From Methylobacterium phyllostachyos (GTDB taxonomy: Bacteria > Pseudomonadota > Alphaproteobacteria > Rhizobiales > Beijerinckiaceae), in assembly GCF_900103445.1 (NCBI RefSeq), contig NZ_FNHS01000011.1, forward strand, positions 1-64,000: a stretch of DNA of 64,000 nucleotides, in the 5' to 3' direction. The notes under the pieces are model-generated. The model did no database searches. It saw only the letters and a list, made by a program, of their open reading frames with translations, and was not told where the DNA came from. Position numbers and translations under genes: made by a program. Shown piece after piece: positions 44,369 to 53,843 of this stretch (within the stretch, counting starts at the first letter, position 1; every line of letters begins with the position of its first letter).

Positions 44369-45937
44369 ATGTCCGCGAGTCGCCGTCAGATCCTGCTGTC
44401 CGGAGGCGCCGGCCTCGTCGGGCTGGCCTCCGGCCTCGCCCGTCCCAGCCTCAGCCGCGCCGCCGACCGCCCGCTCCTGACCCACGGCCTGCAATCGGGC
44501 GATGTCGGCACCGACTCGGCGGTGGTCTGGGCACGCTCCGACCGGCCGGCCCGGGCGATCATCGAGTGGGCGACCACCGAGAGCTTTTCCAACATCCACG
44601 GCGTCTTCGTCGACGCGCTCCCGGAGACCGACGGCACCGTGAAGGTGGCGCTGACCGGCCTGCCGGCGGGCCAGGACGTCTTTTATCGCGTCCGCCTCCA
44701 GGACATCGCCGCGCCGACCATCGTCGGGCCGGCCCAGGTCGGGCGGTTCAGCACCGCGCCGGCGGATCGGCGCTCGGTCTCGTTCTGCTGGTCAGGCGAC
44801 ACGGCCGGCCAGGGCTGGGGCATCGACGAGGCCCGCGGCGGCATGACGATCTATTCCGCCATCCTGAAGAACCGGCCGGACTTCTTCATCCATTCCGGCG
44901 ACACGATCTACGCCGACGGGCCGATCCAGGCCGAGGTGAAGCTCCCCGATGGCAGCCTCTGGCGCAACCGCGTGACCGAGGCGGTCTCCAAGCCCGCCGA
45001 AACCCTCGAAGAATTCCGCGGCCGCCACAAGTACAACCTCACCGACCGGAACGTGCTGGCGATGAACGCCGCCGTGCCGATCCTGGCGCAGTGGGACGAC
45101 CACGAGGTCACCAACAACTGGTGGCCGGGCGAGCCGCTGACCCGGGCCGAGCACCTGAAGAAGAAATACGCCGACCCGAACGTGCTGGCCCTGCAACTCC
45201 GCGCGGCCCGCGCGTTCCACGAATACATGCCGATGCGCTTCGAGCCGTCCGAGCCCGGCCGGGTCTACCGCAAGATCGGCTACGGCCCGATGGTCGACGT
45301 GTTCATGCTCGACATGCGCTCCTACCGGGGGCCGAACGGCGCGAACACGCAGACGGCCTACGGGCCGGATGCCTACTTCCTCGGCCCGCAGCAGATCGCG
45401 TGGCTGAAGCGGGCGCTGCTCGACTCCCGCGCCACCTGGAAGGTGATCGCCGCCGACATGCCGCTCGGCCTCGTGGTGACGTACGACGTCGATAAAAACT
45501 TCGGCTCGGAGGCGGTGGCGCAGGGCGACGGGCCGGCGCTGGGGCGTGAGTTGGAGATCGCCGACCTGCTGCGCTTCATCAAGAACGCGGGCATCCGCAA
45601 CACGGTGTGGTTCACGGCCGACGTTCACTACACGGCCGCGCATTACTACGATCCCAACAAGGCGCAGTTTCAGGATTTCGAGCCGTTCTGGGAGTTCGTC
45701 TCCGGGCCGCTGCACGCGGGCACCTTCGGCCCGAACGCGCTGGACAACACCTTTGGGCCGCAGCTGCGCTTCGTGAAGGCGCCCGAGAAGGGGCAGGTGA
45801 ACCTGTCACCGGCCGCCGGCTACCAGTTCTTCGGCCATGTGGCGGTCGATGGCCGGACCGAGCAGATGACGGTGACGCTCAAGGACGCGGCCGATACGGA
45901 TCTGTGGCACGTCACGCTCGACCCCGTGAAGGCGTGA
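44369..45937 (+). CDS. PhoD-family alkaline phosphatase/phosphodiesterase, Tat-exported
   Basis: The 522-residue protein begins with a twin-arginine signal (ASRRQILLSGGAGLVGLASG). It has an N-terminal fibronectin-like domain and a PhoD-type metallophosphatase domain: FCWSGDTAGQGWG, FFIHSGDTIYADGP, WDDHEVTNNWWPGE, and the later WFTADVHYTAAHYYD. PhoD enzymes need Ca and Fe and release phosphate from mono- and diesters in the periplasm. The start at 44369 has GGAGGGG upstream. No Pho box was evident to me. Confidence 0.92.
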   Translation: MSASRRQILLSGGAGLVGLASGLARPSLSRAADRPLLTHGLQSGDVGTDSAVVWARSDRPARAIIEWATTESFSNIHGVFVDALPETDGTVKVALTGLPAGQDVFYRVRLQDIAAPTIVGPAQVGRFSTAPADRRSVSFCWSGDTAGQGWGIDEARGGMTIYSAILKNRPDFFIHSGDTIYADGPIQAEVKLPDGSLWRNRVTEAVSKPAETLEEFRGRHKYNLTDRNVLAMNAAVPILAQWDDHEVTNNWWPGEPLTRAEHLKKKYADPNVLALQLRAARAFHEYMPMRFEPSEPGRVYRKIGYGPMVDVFMLDMRSYRGPNGANTQTAYGPDAYFLGPQQIAWLKRALLDSRATWKVIAADMPLGLVVTYDVDKNFGSEAVAQGDGPALGRELEIADLLRFIKNAGIRNTVWFTADVHYTAAHYYDPNKAQFQDFEPFWEFVSGPLHAGTFGPNALDNTFGPQLRFVKAPEKGQVNLSPAAGYQFFGHVAVDGRTEQMTVTLKDAADTDLWHVTLDPVKA

Positions 45938-46046
45938 GCGGGCGCTTTTTTTGGGACTACGTCAGCAGCGCATTCCCCTTCCCCTTTGCGGGCCTGCGGA
46001 TTCACGCATCGGGTATGGCGCTGCGGCGGTAGAACAGACCGCGGGT

Positions 46047-46186
46047 CCCCTCTCCCATGCGGGAGCGGGACAGGGTGAGGGATGAGAACTGTCCGGAGAA
46101 GGCGCGACCTGTCGGCGCTTCAGGGATGCGCTGTATCCTGAGCGTTCTGGTCCCTCACCCCAACCCTCTCCCGCCCGGGAGAGGGG
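46047..46186. repeat. palindromic intergenic repeat, family B copy 1
   Basis: This 140-bp element has an imperfect hairpin (CCCCTCTCCCATGCGGGAG…) at one end and a hairpin (CCTCTCCCGCCCGGGAGAGG) at the other. Inner arms GACAGGGTGAGGGATGAGAA and TCTGGTCCCTCACCCCAACC show it is a degenerate long palindrome. It is related to the reverse complement of the copy at 57450-57590 and lies between convergent phoD-like and CBS genes. Confidence 0.85.
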
Positions 46187-46272
46187 GCGCGTCGCGCTCT
46201 GCCGCGGGCCTCGGTGTCCGACCCGGATCTGCGAACTTCGTAGCCTCTGCGGGGGAGGAAGAGTCGGCCCTC

Positions 46273-46704
46273 CTACGCCATCGTGATGTAATCCCGCAGC
46301 GCCTGATGCTCGGCCTCCACGGTGGCGATCTTGCGCGCCACCACGTCGCCGATCGAGACCAGCCCGATCAGGCGCCCATCCTCGCAGACCGGCACGTGGC
46401 GGAAGCGGCCGTCGGTCATCAGCGCCATGACCTCCTCGATCGTCGCGCTCCGCCCACAGGTGGTGACATCCGCGGTCATGTGCGCGGAGACCGGTGCGTC
46501 GAAGGCCGAGCCCCCGTGCCCCGCCAGCGCCCGCATGATGTCCCGCTCGGAGATGATGCCGGCCACCGACCCGTCGTCATGGGCGACCACCAGGGCGCCG
46601 ATGCGCCGGTCGGCGAGGATCTGGATGACCTCCTCGAGGGTCTTGTCGGGGCTCACGGTGACGACGGAGCTCCCCTTCTCGGCGAGGATGCGTGCGACGG
46701 TCAT
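46273..46704 (-). CDS. tandem CBS-domain protein
   Basis: The 143-residue protein is two CBS motifs: VSPDKTLEEVIQILADRRIG, then AGIISERDIMRALAGHG, and the second repeat GRSATIEEVMALMTDGRFRH, then GLVSIGDVVARKI. Such stand-alone CBS pairs bind adenosine nucleotides or divalent ions and modulate partner proteins; the partner is unknown. The start at 46704 is clean. Confidence 0.9.
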   Translation of the reverse strand: MTVARILAEKGSSVVTVSPDKTLEEVIQILADRRIGALVVAHDDGSVAGIISERDIMRALAGHGGSAFDAPVSAHMTADVTTCGRSATIEEVMALMTDGRFRHVPVCEDGRLIGLVSIGDVVARKIATVEAEHQALRDYITMA

Positions 46705-46835
46705 GGCTCTCTCCCTTGTGACGCGTCCGTTGCACCGCCAGCCCGCGGCGCCTGGATTACGCAGTCGGCCGGGTTGACCCCAGCTCGTTCACAATGCGGC
46801 GAGTGTGTGGCCGTTTCGCCCCGTTGGCAAGGTGG

Positions 46836-47657
46836 TCAGGCCTTCACCGTCTCCCGCGGGTCGAGGAACGGGAACAGCAGGAAGCCCACGATGAACCCGC
46901 CGAGATGCGCATCCCAGGCGATGGCGGCACTCTCGCCCACCAGCGGCATGCTGATCAGGCCGAACAGCAGGTTGGTGACCAGCCAGATCGCCAGGAAGGA
47001 GACCGCGGTCCGGTTACGCAGGAGTTCGGGAATGGTCTCGACCGGCCGGTGCGGCGGCAACTGCCAGGGCGGGCCGCCATAGCCGGAGACCGGCGGCTGG
47101 AACACGAACCGGGCCGCCGCCGCCATCAGGGCCGAGATCCCCGCCGAGGCGCCGACGAGCGGCCCGGCGCTCAGGGGATCGACCAGCACGTGCAGCAGGC
47201 CGCCCGCGACGGTGCCGGCGAGCGCGAGCACGCCATAGCGCCAGGGACCACAGCGACGGGCGACCGGCGAACCGAAGGCGGCGAGCCACACGCTGTTGAA
47301 GATCACGTGCATCCACGAGCCGTGGAGCAGCGCGTAGGTGGCGAGCGTCCAGGGCTGGAGCGCGTGCTCGCCCGCGATATAGCGGGCGAAGGCCTCACGC
47401 GCCGCCTGCAGGCTAGGATCACCCGAATCACCGGCCGCGCGGATCACCTCGGTGGCCTGGCCGGGATCGAACCAGAGGGTCCAGCGGGCTGGAACCAGCG
47501 CCAGATCGAGAACGAGGCTGATGTCCCAGGTGTCCGGCAACAGGAACTCGCGCACCGCCTGGATCGCCAGCAGCAGCCCGATCGAGAGCGTGACCACCCC
47601 CGGCAGGTTGAACACGGGCACGCGGCTCTGCCGCGGGAATTCGGGGGAGGCATCCAT
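46836..47657 (-). CDS. rhomboid-family intramembrane serine protease
   Basis: The 273-residue membrane protein has about six helices and the rhomboid catalytic dyad: Ser in LVGASAGISALMAAA and His in WDAHLGGFIVGFLL. The family's loop region HGSWMHVIFNSVWLAAFG is present. A long loop between the catalytic elements (about residues 180-210) is Pro-rich. It cleaves transmembrane segments of unknown targets. The start at 47657 (MDASPE) is preferred over 47717. Confidence 0.9.
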   Translation of the reverse strand: MDASPEFPRQSRVPVFNLPGVVTLSIGLLLAIQAVREFLLPDTWDISLVLDLALVPARWTLWFDPGQATEVIRAAGDSGDPSLQAAREAFARYIAGEHALQPWTLATYALLHGSWMHVIFNSVWLAAFGSPVARRCGPWRYGVLALAGTVAGGLLHVLVDPLSAGPLVGASAGISALMAAAARFVFQPPVSGYGGPPWQLPPHRPVETIPELLRNRTAVSFLAIWLVTNLLFGLISMPLVGESAAIAWDAHLGGFIVGFLLFPFLDPRETVKA

Positions 47658-48003
47658 CGCGGCACCATGTCGGGGCTCGGGGCGGGTGGGCAAGCCCCGG
47701 CGACGTATTGAATCCAACAGAAGCCATACTGCTCGTCGGCCAATGATCTGGCGCGATGACTAATCGAAACATGCGAAGGCCGGGTCGCCAGGGTCCGCCA
47801 CCGGCCTGGGAACGCCCGATCCGCCCCGCAACCGGAACCATCTCGCGATTGTCTCGCCGGCGCCGAAGCGGTACCGCCGGGCACCGCGCCGGCACAGGGC
47901 GTGCGCCCGGATCCCTGAAATGCCCGGACCGGCCGGCTACAGCCTCACGGATGTGCCAGAACGATCCAGGGATGAACCACAGGCGTTTAGAGTCGGGACA
48001 CCG
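47658..48003. other. intergenic region between divergent genes, nothing recognised
   Basis: About 350 bases separate the rhomboid and PAS genes. It should hold two divergent promoters. I see no consensus promoter or repeat, and no supported small gene. Confidence 0.4.
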
Positions 48004-48603
48004 ATGAAGCATCCCACCAGTCGCATGCTCCACGCCTACTGGGAGCGCCTGCGCGGCGAGCGCGCCGCGCCGGAACGGGGCGAGATCGAGCCGGGCGAGA
48101 TCCGGCACCTCCTGGCCGACAGCCTGATCCTGGAACTCGACATGGCCGCGTGCTCGGCCACCATCCGGCTCGCGGGGACACGGGTCTGCGCCCTCCACGG
48201 CCGGGAGTTGAAGGGGCAATCCTTCGCGCAGCTGTGGGGTGCACAGGTGACGGATCCCTGGCGGATCGTCGAGATCGTAGCCAGCGATACGCTCGGCGTC
48301 GTGGCAGGCCTGCGCGGCACCAACGCGGCCGGCGAGACCGCAGACCTCGAACTGCTGCTGCTGCCCCTCCGCCACCGGGGCCGCACCCAGGTCCGGGCGC
48401 TCGGCGCTCTGAGCCTCGACGGCACGCCTCCCTGGATCGGCCTGCGCCCGCTCGTGGAGGCGGAGACCACCTCCCTGCGCATCCTGCCGAGCCGCCGGCC
48501 CGAACCCATGCCCCCGCCGCGGCCCTCCGTCCGCTCGAGCGCCAATTATCCGGGGCCGGTCCGCCGCGGACACCTCCTCGTCCATGCCGGGGGCCGGGGC
48601 TGA
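48004..48603 (+). CDS. PAS-domain protein (PAS_5-type)
   Basis: The 199-residue protein starts with RMLHAYWERLRGERAAPERGEIEPGEIRHLL, a pattern seen in small alphaproteobacterial PAS_5 proteins (here RMLHAYWERLRGERAAPERG), followed by SLILELDMAACSATIRLAGT and GRELKGQSFAQLWG. PAS_5 proteins are often sensors linked to c-di-GMP or cell-envelope control, function unknown. The C-terminal 40 residues are Pro/Arg-rich. It is followed by the PilZ gene on the same strand after 126 bases. Confidence 0.75.
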   Translation: MKHPTSRMLHAYWERLRGERAAPERGEIEPGEIRHLLADSLILELDMAACSATIRLAGTRVCALHGRELKGQSFAQLWGAQVTDPWRIVEIVASDTLGVVAGLRGTNAAGETADLELLLLPLRHRGRTQVRALGALSLDGTPPWIGLRPLVEAETTSLRILPSRRPEPMPPPRPSVRSSANYPGPVRRGHLLVHAGGRG

Positions 48604-48729
48604 CGGCGACCCCTATCGTCTCACGGGAATTGACGCGAGGTAGATACAGCGCTGAGTAGAAAAAACGGTTTCGTAACAGTCCCGGTCTAGTCTGGCTCGT
48701 GCGGATCGCGCTGAAGGATCAATCCTGGG

Positions 48730-49368
48730 ATGATCGCGGTCGACGTTACCGCCGGACTGGAACTGCACGGGGTGTCTCCTCCGGCGCGGGGCGCCACGGA
48801 CGAGCGCCGCCACCAGCGCGTGCGGGTCGCGGTTCTCGGTCGCTACATGCTGGCGGACCGGCGCGAATATCCCTGCCAGACCGTGGACATGTCACCGGGC
48901 GGCGTGCGCCTGAGCTGCGCGGTGAGGGGCGAAATCGGCGAGCGGGTGGTGCTCTACCTGGAGCATATCGGCCGGATCGAGGGCCTGATCGCCCGCCACT
49001 GCGCCGACGGATTCGCGGTCCAGCTCAACGCCACCCCACGCAAGCGCGACAAGCTCGCCTCCCAGCTGACCTGGCTTGCCAACCGGGAGATGCTGGGTCT
49101 GCCAGAGGGCCGGTCCCACGAGCGTCTCGTGCCGACGCAACCGGGGGTGACCCTGCGCATCGACGGCCATCAGGAAATCAAGGCCCGGCTCATCGACATC
49201 TCGATGTCGGGCGCCGCGATCGCCTGTCCGATGACGCTGCCGCTCGGGACCGCCGTGACCGTGGGCAGCACCCCGGGGCGGCTGGTGCGCTACTTCGAGG
49301 GTGGGTTCGGCGTGCAGTTCCTGCTGCCGCTCTCCGCGGACCGCTTCCACGCCGGGATGACGCTGTAG
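48730..49368 (+). CDS. double PilZ-domain protein
   Basis: The 212-residue protein has two PilZ-like halves. The first shows the c-di-GMP-binding pattern: RRHQRVRVAV (RxxxR) and VDMSPGGVRLSC (D/NxSxxG). The second (residues about 135-205) repeats LIDISMSGAAIACPM but lacks a clear RxxxR. The first half may bind c-di-GMP; the second may be structural. It pairs with the upstream PAS_5 gene. The output target is unknown. Confidence 0.88.
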   Translation: MIAVDVTAGLELHGVSPPARGATDERRHQRVRVAVLGRYMLADRREYPCQTVDMSPGGVRLSCAVRGEIGERVVLYLEHIGRIEGLIARHCADGFAVQLNATPRKRDKLASQLTWLANREMLGLPEGRSHERLVPTQPGVTLRIDGHQEIKARLIDISMSGAAIACPMTLPLGTAVTVGSTPGRLVRYFEGGFGVQFLLPLSADRFHAGMTL

Positions 49369-49511
49369 GCGGACCGGCGCCGGTGCAGGTCAGCGCCCCG
49401 CTGTCGGGCAAAGCCCGGAGTCGGCCAAAGACCGACGCCTCGGGATCGAGATCCTCGGAGTTCTGACCCGCAACACCGCCAGAGGGATGATCCCTTCGGA
49501 TATCCCCGATG

Positions 49512-50093
49512 TCAGATCTTCTTGGCGAGTTGGGCCGCGGTGTCGGCAGCTGGCCGGGAGAGGTCCAGGGCGCCGAGGAACCGATTCTGCGCGTCCATCA
49601 CGTACACGATGGCGGTGTGCTCCATCGTGTAGTCGCCGTCCTTGGCTGGGACCTTGCGGGCATAGGCGCGATACGCCTTCTCGGCGGCGGCGACCTGCTC
49701 GGGGCTGCCGGTCAGCCCGGTGATCCGCGGGTCGAAGCTCGACAGATAGGCCTTCAGGCTCGCTGGGTCGTCGCGCTCGGGGTCGACCGTGACGAAGGCC
49801 ACCCGCATGTGCGCGGCCTTGGGCCCGAGGGCGGCCAGCACGTCCGAGACCTGCTGCAGGGTCGTGGGGCAGACATCCGGGCAATGGGTGAAGCCGAAGA
49901 ACACGAGGTGCGGCGCCCCCGCGAAATCGCGCTCGGTGACGGTGCGGCCGTCCTGATCGACCAGCGTGAACGGGCCGCCGACCCCGGGCACGCCCACCGG
50001 CGCCTTATCGGGCATGACGGCGAACACCGCCGCCCCGGTGATGCCGACGAGGCCGAGGCAGAAGGCGAGGAGCGGGATGAGGGCGCGGCGCAT
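49512..50093 (-). CDS. SCO1/SenC-family copper chaperone
   Basis: The 193-residue protein has an N-terminal membrane anchor (LIPLLAFCLGLVGITGAAVF). The thioredoxin-like domain has the copper-binding CPDVCP motif in FGFTHCPDVCPTTLQQ and the distal His in DYTMEHTAIVYVM. SCO proteins deliver copper to the CuA site of cytochrome c oxidase or act in thiol redox. The start at 50093 (MRRALIPLL) puts the anchor at the N-terminus. No oxidase genes are adjacent. Confidence 0.93.
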   Translation of the reverse strand: MRRALIPLLAFCLGLVGITGAAVFAVMPDKAPVGVPGVGGPFTLVDQDGRTVTERDFAGAPHLVFFGFTHCPDVCPTTLQQVSDVLAALGPKAAHMRVAFVTVDPERDDPASLKAYLSSFDPRITGLTGSPEQVAAAEKAYRAYARKVPAKDGDYTMEHTAIVYVMDAQNRFLGALDLSRPAADTAAQLAKKI

Positions 50094-50214
50094 CGTGTCG
50101 GACTCCGACCTCGGGACGGAGGTTGGCACAGCACGGAACGGCGCGCAGAGGCAAGCGGACCGGGTGTCGCCGGCCCGCCCGCCGCCTCCGTCGGGGCTTC
50201 CCTCAGGACTGCCC

Positions 50215-50718
50215 TCAGGGTTTCTTGGCCGGGTCCCCCGCGGGGCTGGCGGGCGCAGCCCCCTTCGGCGGCTCCTTGCCGAGGTAGATGTATTCCGGCG
50301 CCGCGCGGAGCTGATCCTTGGTGGTGTCGATCCGGGCCTGGAGGGTCTTGTCGTCGGTCCGGTCGATCTTCAGCACGGAGGGATCGACCGCGACGTATTT
50401 CGAGCCGAGCCCCAGGAAGCCGCCGACCCCGATCACCCAGGACTTCACGGCGTTGTTCTCGTCGAGGACGATGTCGGCGATCTGCCCGATCGTCTCGTTG
50501 GCACCGTTCACCACGCTCGTGCCGATGAGCTTGCTGGCGACCCTGTCGTTGGGGGTCTGGGCCACGAAAGTCGGTCGCAGATTGTCGGCCATGGTCGCGG
50601 GCTGCCCCGGGACCGGGGCCGCGGGGCTGGCGCCACCCGCGTTCGGGCTGGCAGTCTGGGCTGAGGCGGTGGCGAGGCCGGCCAACAGGAGGGCCGAGGC
50701 GAGAAGTGGTGTGCGCAT
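50215..50718 (-). CDS. PRC-barrel domain protein, secreted
   Basis: The 167-residue protein has a cleavable signal (LLASALLLAGLATASAQTAS) and a PRC-barrel: SKLIGTSVVNGANETIGQIA, DIVLDENNAVKSWVIGVGGF, GSKYVAVDPSVLKI. PRC-barrel proteins of this periplasmic type are abundant in methylobacteria and of unknown function. The C-terminus is Ala/Pro/Lys-rich. It is on the minus strand downstream of trmL's divergent promoter. Confidence 0.88.
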   Translation of the reverse strand: MRTPLLASALLLAGLATASAQTASPNAGGASPAAPVPGQPATMADNLRPTFVAQTPNDRVASKLIGTSVVNGANETIGQIADIVLDENNAVKSWVIGVGGFLGLGSKYVAVDPSVLKIDRTDDKTLQARIDTTKDQLRAAPEYIYLGKEPPKGAAPASPAGDPAKKP

Positions 50719-50893
50719 CGGGTCAGGTCTTTCGAGATGGCCGCGAACAGGGTGCGCCGCCTTAAGGCTTTGGCGGAGCTTAAGTTCCGCGCCAATCGCC
50801 CCGGCGCAGGCGGCGGCGTGACGGTTTGCCGGCTGAGCACACCCCCGGCGGCCCTTTGACGGCGCGGCGCCCGGCCCTCACAAGGCGCAGACC

Positions 50894-51355
50894 ATGCTCC
50901 GCCTCGCCCTCTACCAGCCCGACATCCCCCAGAACACCGGCACGATGCTGCGCATGGCCGCCTGCCTGGGGCTCGCGGTGGAGATCATCGAGCCGGCGGG
51001 CTTCGACGTCTCGGACCGGCACCTGCGCCGCTCCGGCCTCGACTACCTCGACCACGTGGCGATCACCCGGCACCGCTCCTTCGCGGCCTTCGCGGCGTGG
51101 CGGGCCGAGGCCGGCATCCGGCTCGTGCTCGCCACCACGGCGGGCGCCCTGCCCTACACGGCGTTCGCCTTCCGCCCGGACGATTGCCTGATGGTGGGCC
51201 GCGAATCCGCGGGTGTGCCCGAGACGGTGCATGCGGCGGCCGATGCCCGGGTGGTGGTGCCGATCCGGCCGGGCCTGCGCTCCCTCAACGTGGCGGTGGC
51301 GGCCGCGATGATCGCCGGCGAGGCGCTGCGGCAGGGGGCGGGGCCGGGTGATTAA
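50894..51355 (+). CDS. trmL: tRNA (cytidine(34)-2'-O)-methyltransferase
   Basis: TrmL methylates the wobble 2'-OH of tRNA-Leu isoacceptors. The 153-residue SPOUT enzyme has QPDIPQNTGTMLRMAACLG, the knot region DCLMVGRESAGVPETVH, and the C-terminal IPIRPGLRSLNVAVAAAMIA-type motif (VVPIRPGLRSLNVAVAAAMI), all diagnostic. The length is normal for the small bacterial enzyme. Confidence 0.95.
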   Translation: MLRLALYQPDIPQNTGTMLRMAACLGLAVEIIEPAGFDVSDRHLRRSGLDYLDHVAITRHRSFAAFAAWRAEAGIRLVLATTAGALPYTAFAFRPDDCLMVGRESAGVPETVHAAADARVVVPIRPGLRSLNVAVAAAMIAGEALRQGAGPGD

Positions 51356-51585
51356 GAGTTGCGTTCGATCCGCGGGACGTTCGAGCAGCCGGCTTCGACG
51401 CCCCACGGTCATCCCGGCAGCACTCCACAGCAGCCAGTTGGCGCCGCAAGAACCTGCCGGAGCGTCGATGCCCTGATCGCGCGGCGGCCGAGGGCGGGCC
51501 CAAAATCCCTGCCCCAAGAGGAGACCCGCCGCCACGCGGAAGAGGAGAGGCCGACAGCTCCCCCCGTGCCCACAAGGCTGCAGCC

Positions 51586-51972
51586 TCACCAGAAACGCTG
51601 GTGACCTGCCCGATCCACATAGGAATGCTGGTTCGGTTCACGGCCCTCGGATGACTGAACGAGCGGGCTCCAGAAGCCGTCCCGCGACGCAGCCCGCGGA
51701 TCCATGGGAACGTACCCGCCGTCCCAGCTGCGAGGCCTCACGTCAGCCGTCCTCCCGGTGCCGCCATTCTCGTAGCCGTACCTCTCGACGCGGTCAGCGG
51801 GGCCGAGGCGGCGCATATCGATGGGGTACGTCATCTTGGGCGCGCGGCGCGGCGCGCTTGCCACCGTCGCGGGCTTCGCATCGAAGTAGTCACGATAGTC
51901 TCCATACGACTCATCCGCCATCGCGCCGGCAGTCGATCCGAACACCATGGCGGCTGCGAGCAACGCCTTCAT
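51586..51972 (-). CDS. secreted hypothetical protein
   Basis: The 128-residue protein has a clear signal peptide (LLAAAMVFGSTAGAMA). Its polar mature part is rich in Tyr, Gly, Arg and Pro (for example SYGDYRDYFDAKPATV and SWDGGYVPMDPRAASRDG). No family is recognised. The Tyr/Gly bias suggests an extracytoplasmic, possibly disordered protein. Confidence 0.65.
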   Translation of the reverse strand: MKALLAAAMVFGSTAGAMADESYGDYRDYFDAKPATVASAPRRAPKMTYPIDMRRLGPADRVERYGYENGGTGRTADVRPRSWDGGYVPMDPRAASRDGFWSPLVQSSEGREPNQHSYVDRAGHQRFW

Positions 51973-52415
51973 CGAACCACCCCTTCTTCCTGTATGCTGA
52001 CCTTGCGCGGATCAGAACATCATGTCCGCCCGTCGAACCATGCAGGATCGTAGACTGTCTTCTCGAACATGCGGTGACGGGCGGCACACGCCGGAATCTT
52101 GCCGACGCCGCACGGGGCGGGCGGCCTTCCAGGTCCCGCGATCGTTCCGATCCGTCCCAACCGGCCATTCCAATCGCGAGCCCGAGCAGCCGCCAACACG
52201 GCCAAGCGGATCGCGCGCCTCACCCGATACGGGAGGCCCCTCGATCGACGGCCGTCCCGCGAACAGGAGCGAACATCCGAGCGGCGCGCGACAAGGGATA
52301 TCCTGCGAACACCCCGCTCCATCCTCCCGCGCGCAAGCGCTGGGCCGAAGCAACGGATCCCGTCCCGCCCGCTTGGTACGACGGGGCTCGATCCCCGCCC
52401 CGAGGGACACGCCTC
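51973..52415. other. intergenic region upstream of selO
   Basis: About 440 bases lie between the divergent secreted-protein and selO genes. Several frames are open, but none shows protein-like content. I see no repeat or RNA gene. Confidence 0.4.
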
Positions 52416-53843
52416 ATGGACGACCCCGCCTACAGGCCCTCCCGGCGCCACGCCGATCTCGGAGCCGCCTTCTTCGATCCCGTCGCGCCGGCGCGGTTCC
52501 CGCAGACGCTTCTGCGCTACCGCAACCAGCCGTGGGCGGAGCGTGTCGGCCTGGGCGGCCTCTCGGAGGCGGCGTGGATCGCCCATTTCGGCCGGTTCGA
52601 GCCCCTGCCCGGCAGCTTCGAGACCCCGATGGCCCTGCGCTACCACGGCCACCAGTTCCGCTCCTACAACCCGGAATTGGGCGATGGCCGCGGCTTCCTG
52701 TTCGCGCAGCTCCACGACCGCATGGACGGGCGCCTCCTCGATCTCGGCACCAAGGGCAGCGGCACGACGCCCTACTCCCGCGGCGCCGACGGGCGGCTCA
52801 CCCTGAAGGGCGGCGTGCGTGAGGTCCTGGCGACCGCGCTGCTGGAGGCGCAGGGCGTCTATACTTCGAAGAGCTTCAGCCTGATCGAGACCGGCGAGGA
52901 TCTCGTGCGCGGCGACGAGCCGTCGCCTGCCCGCTCCGCGGTGCTGGTGCGCCTGTCCCACGGGCATATCCGCATCGGCAGCTTCCAGCGCTTCCTGGCC
53001 TTGAGCGAGCCGGACAACATCGCTCGGCTCCTGGACCACACGATCGAGAACCATCGGCCCGAACTCTGGCGCGACGGGCTGGAGGACCGGGGCGTCGCCT
53101 TTCTGGAGGACGTCGTGTTGCGGGTCGCCCGGATGGGGGCGCAATGGGCCGCCGCCGGCTTCGTCCACGGGGTGCTCAACAGCGACAACATCAACGTCAC
53201 CGGCGAGAGCTTCGATTACGGACCCTGGCGCTTCCTGCCGTATTTCGACCCGGACTTTACAGCCGCCTATTTCGACGAGACGGGGCTCTACAGCTTCGGC
53301 CGCCAACCGGAGGCCCTGTTCTGGAACCTCTGCCGGCTGGCCGACTGCCTGCTGGTGCTGGCGCCTCAGGCGCGCCTAGAAGCGGCGCTCTCACGGTTCG
53401 GTCCGGCCCTGCAGGAGGCCTTCGCGCAGGCCCTGTTCCGTCGCCTCGGCCTCGCGGAGGCGCCACGACCCGAGACCGACCGTTTGGTTTCGGCCGTCTG
53501 GCGCTTCCTGGGCGAGACCCGGGCACCCTTCGAGCGGTTCTTTTTCGACTGGTACGGCGGGCTGGCCAGCGCCGAGCGGGCGCAGGCCAGCCCGTCAGCC
53601 GGCCATTACACGAGCGAAGCCTTCGCGCCGGTGCGGGCCGCGTTGGAGCCCCTCGCCCCCGTGGCCGGCGCGCGGCTCGACCACCCCTATTTCGCGGCGG
53701 CGCCCTGCACCCTGCTGATCGACGAGGTCGAGGGGCTGTGGGCGCCGATCGCCGCTGCGGACGATTGGTCCCTGTTTGAGGCCAAGCTCGCCGAGGTCGC
53801 CCGGATGGCAGAGGCCTGCGGCACGGCACCGGCCTCGGCTTGA
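52416..53843 (+). CDS. selO: protein adenylyltransferase SelO (YdiU/UPF0061)
   Basis: SelO is a pseudokinase-fold enzyme that transfers AMP to protein Ser/Thr/Tyr residues, with redox-related targets. The 475-residue protein has LGTKGSGTTPYSRGADGRLT, LVRLSHGHIRIGSFQRF, HGVLNSDNINVTGESFDYGP (the metal-binding Asn/Asp), and YFAAAPCTLLIDEVEGLW. The C-terminal CxxU/C-type tail of some family members is not obvious here. The start at 52416 is an ATG; a longer open frame from 51651 has no conserved sequence. Confidence 0.93.
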   Translation: MDDPAYRPSRRHADLGAAFFDPVAPARFPQTLLRYRNQPWAERVGLGGLSEAAWIAHFGRFEPLPGSFETPMALRYHGHQFRSYNPELGDGRGFLFAQLHDRMDGRLLDLGTKGSGTTPYSRGADGRLTLKGGVREVLATALLEAQGVYTSKSFSLIETGEDLVRGDEPSPARSAVLVRLSHGHIRIGSFQRFLALSEPDNIARLLDHTIENHRPELWRDGLEDRGVAFLEDVVLRVARMGAQWAAAGFVHGVLNSDNINVTGESFDYGPWRFLPYFDPDFTAAYFDETGLYSFGRQPEALFWNLCRLADCLLVLAPQARLEAALSRFGPALQEAFAQALFRRLGLAEAPRPETDRLVSAVWRFLGETRAPFERFFFDWYGGLASAERAQASPSAGHYTSEAFAPVRAALEPLAPVAGARLDHPYFAAAPCTLLIDEVEGLWAPIAAADDWSLFEAKLAEVARMAEACGTAPASA

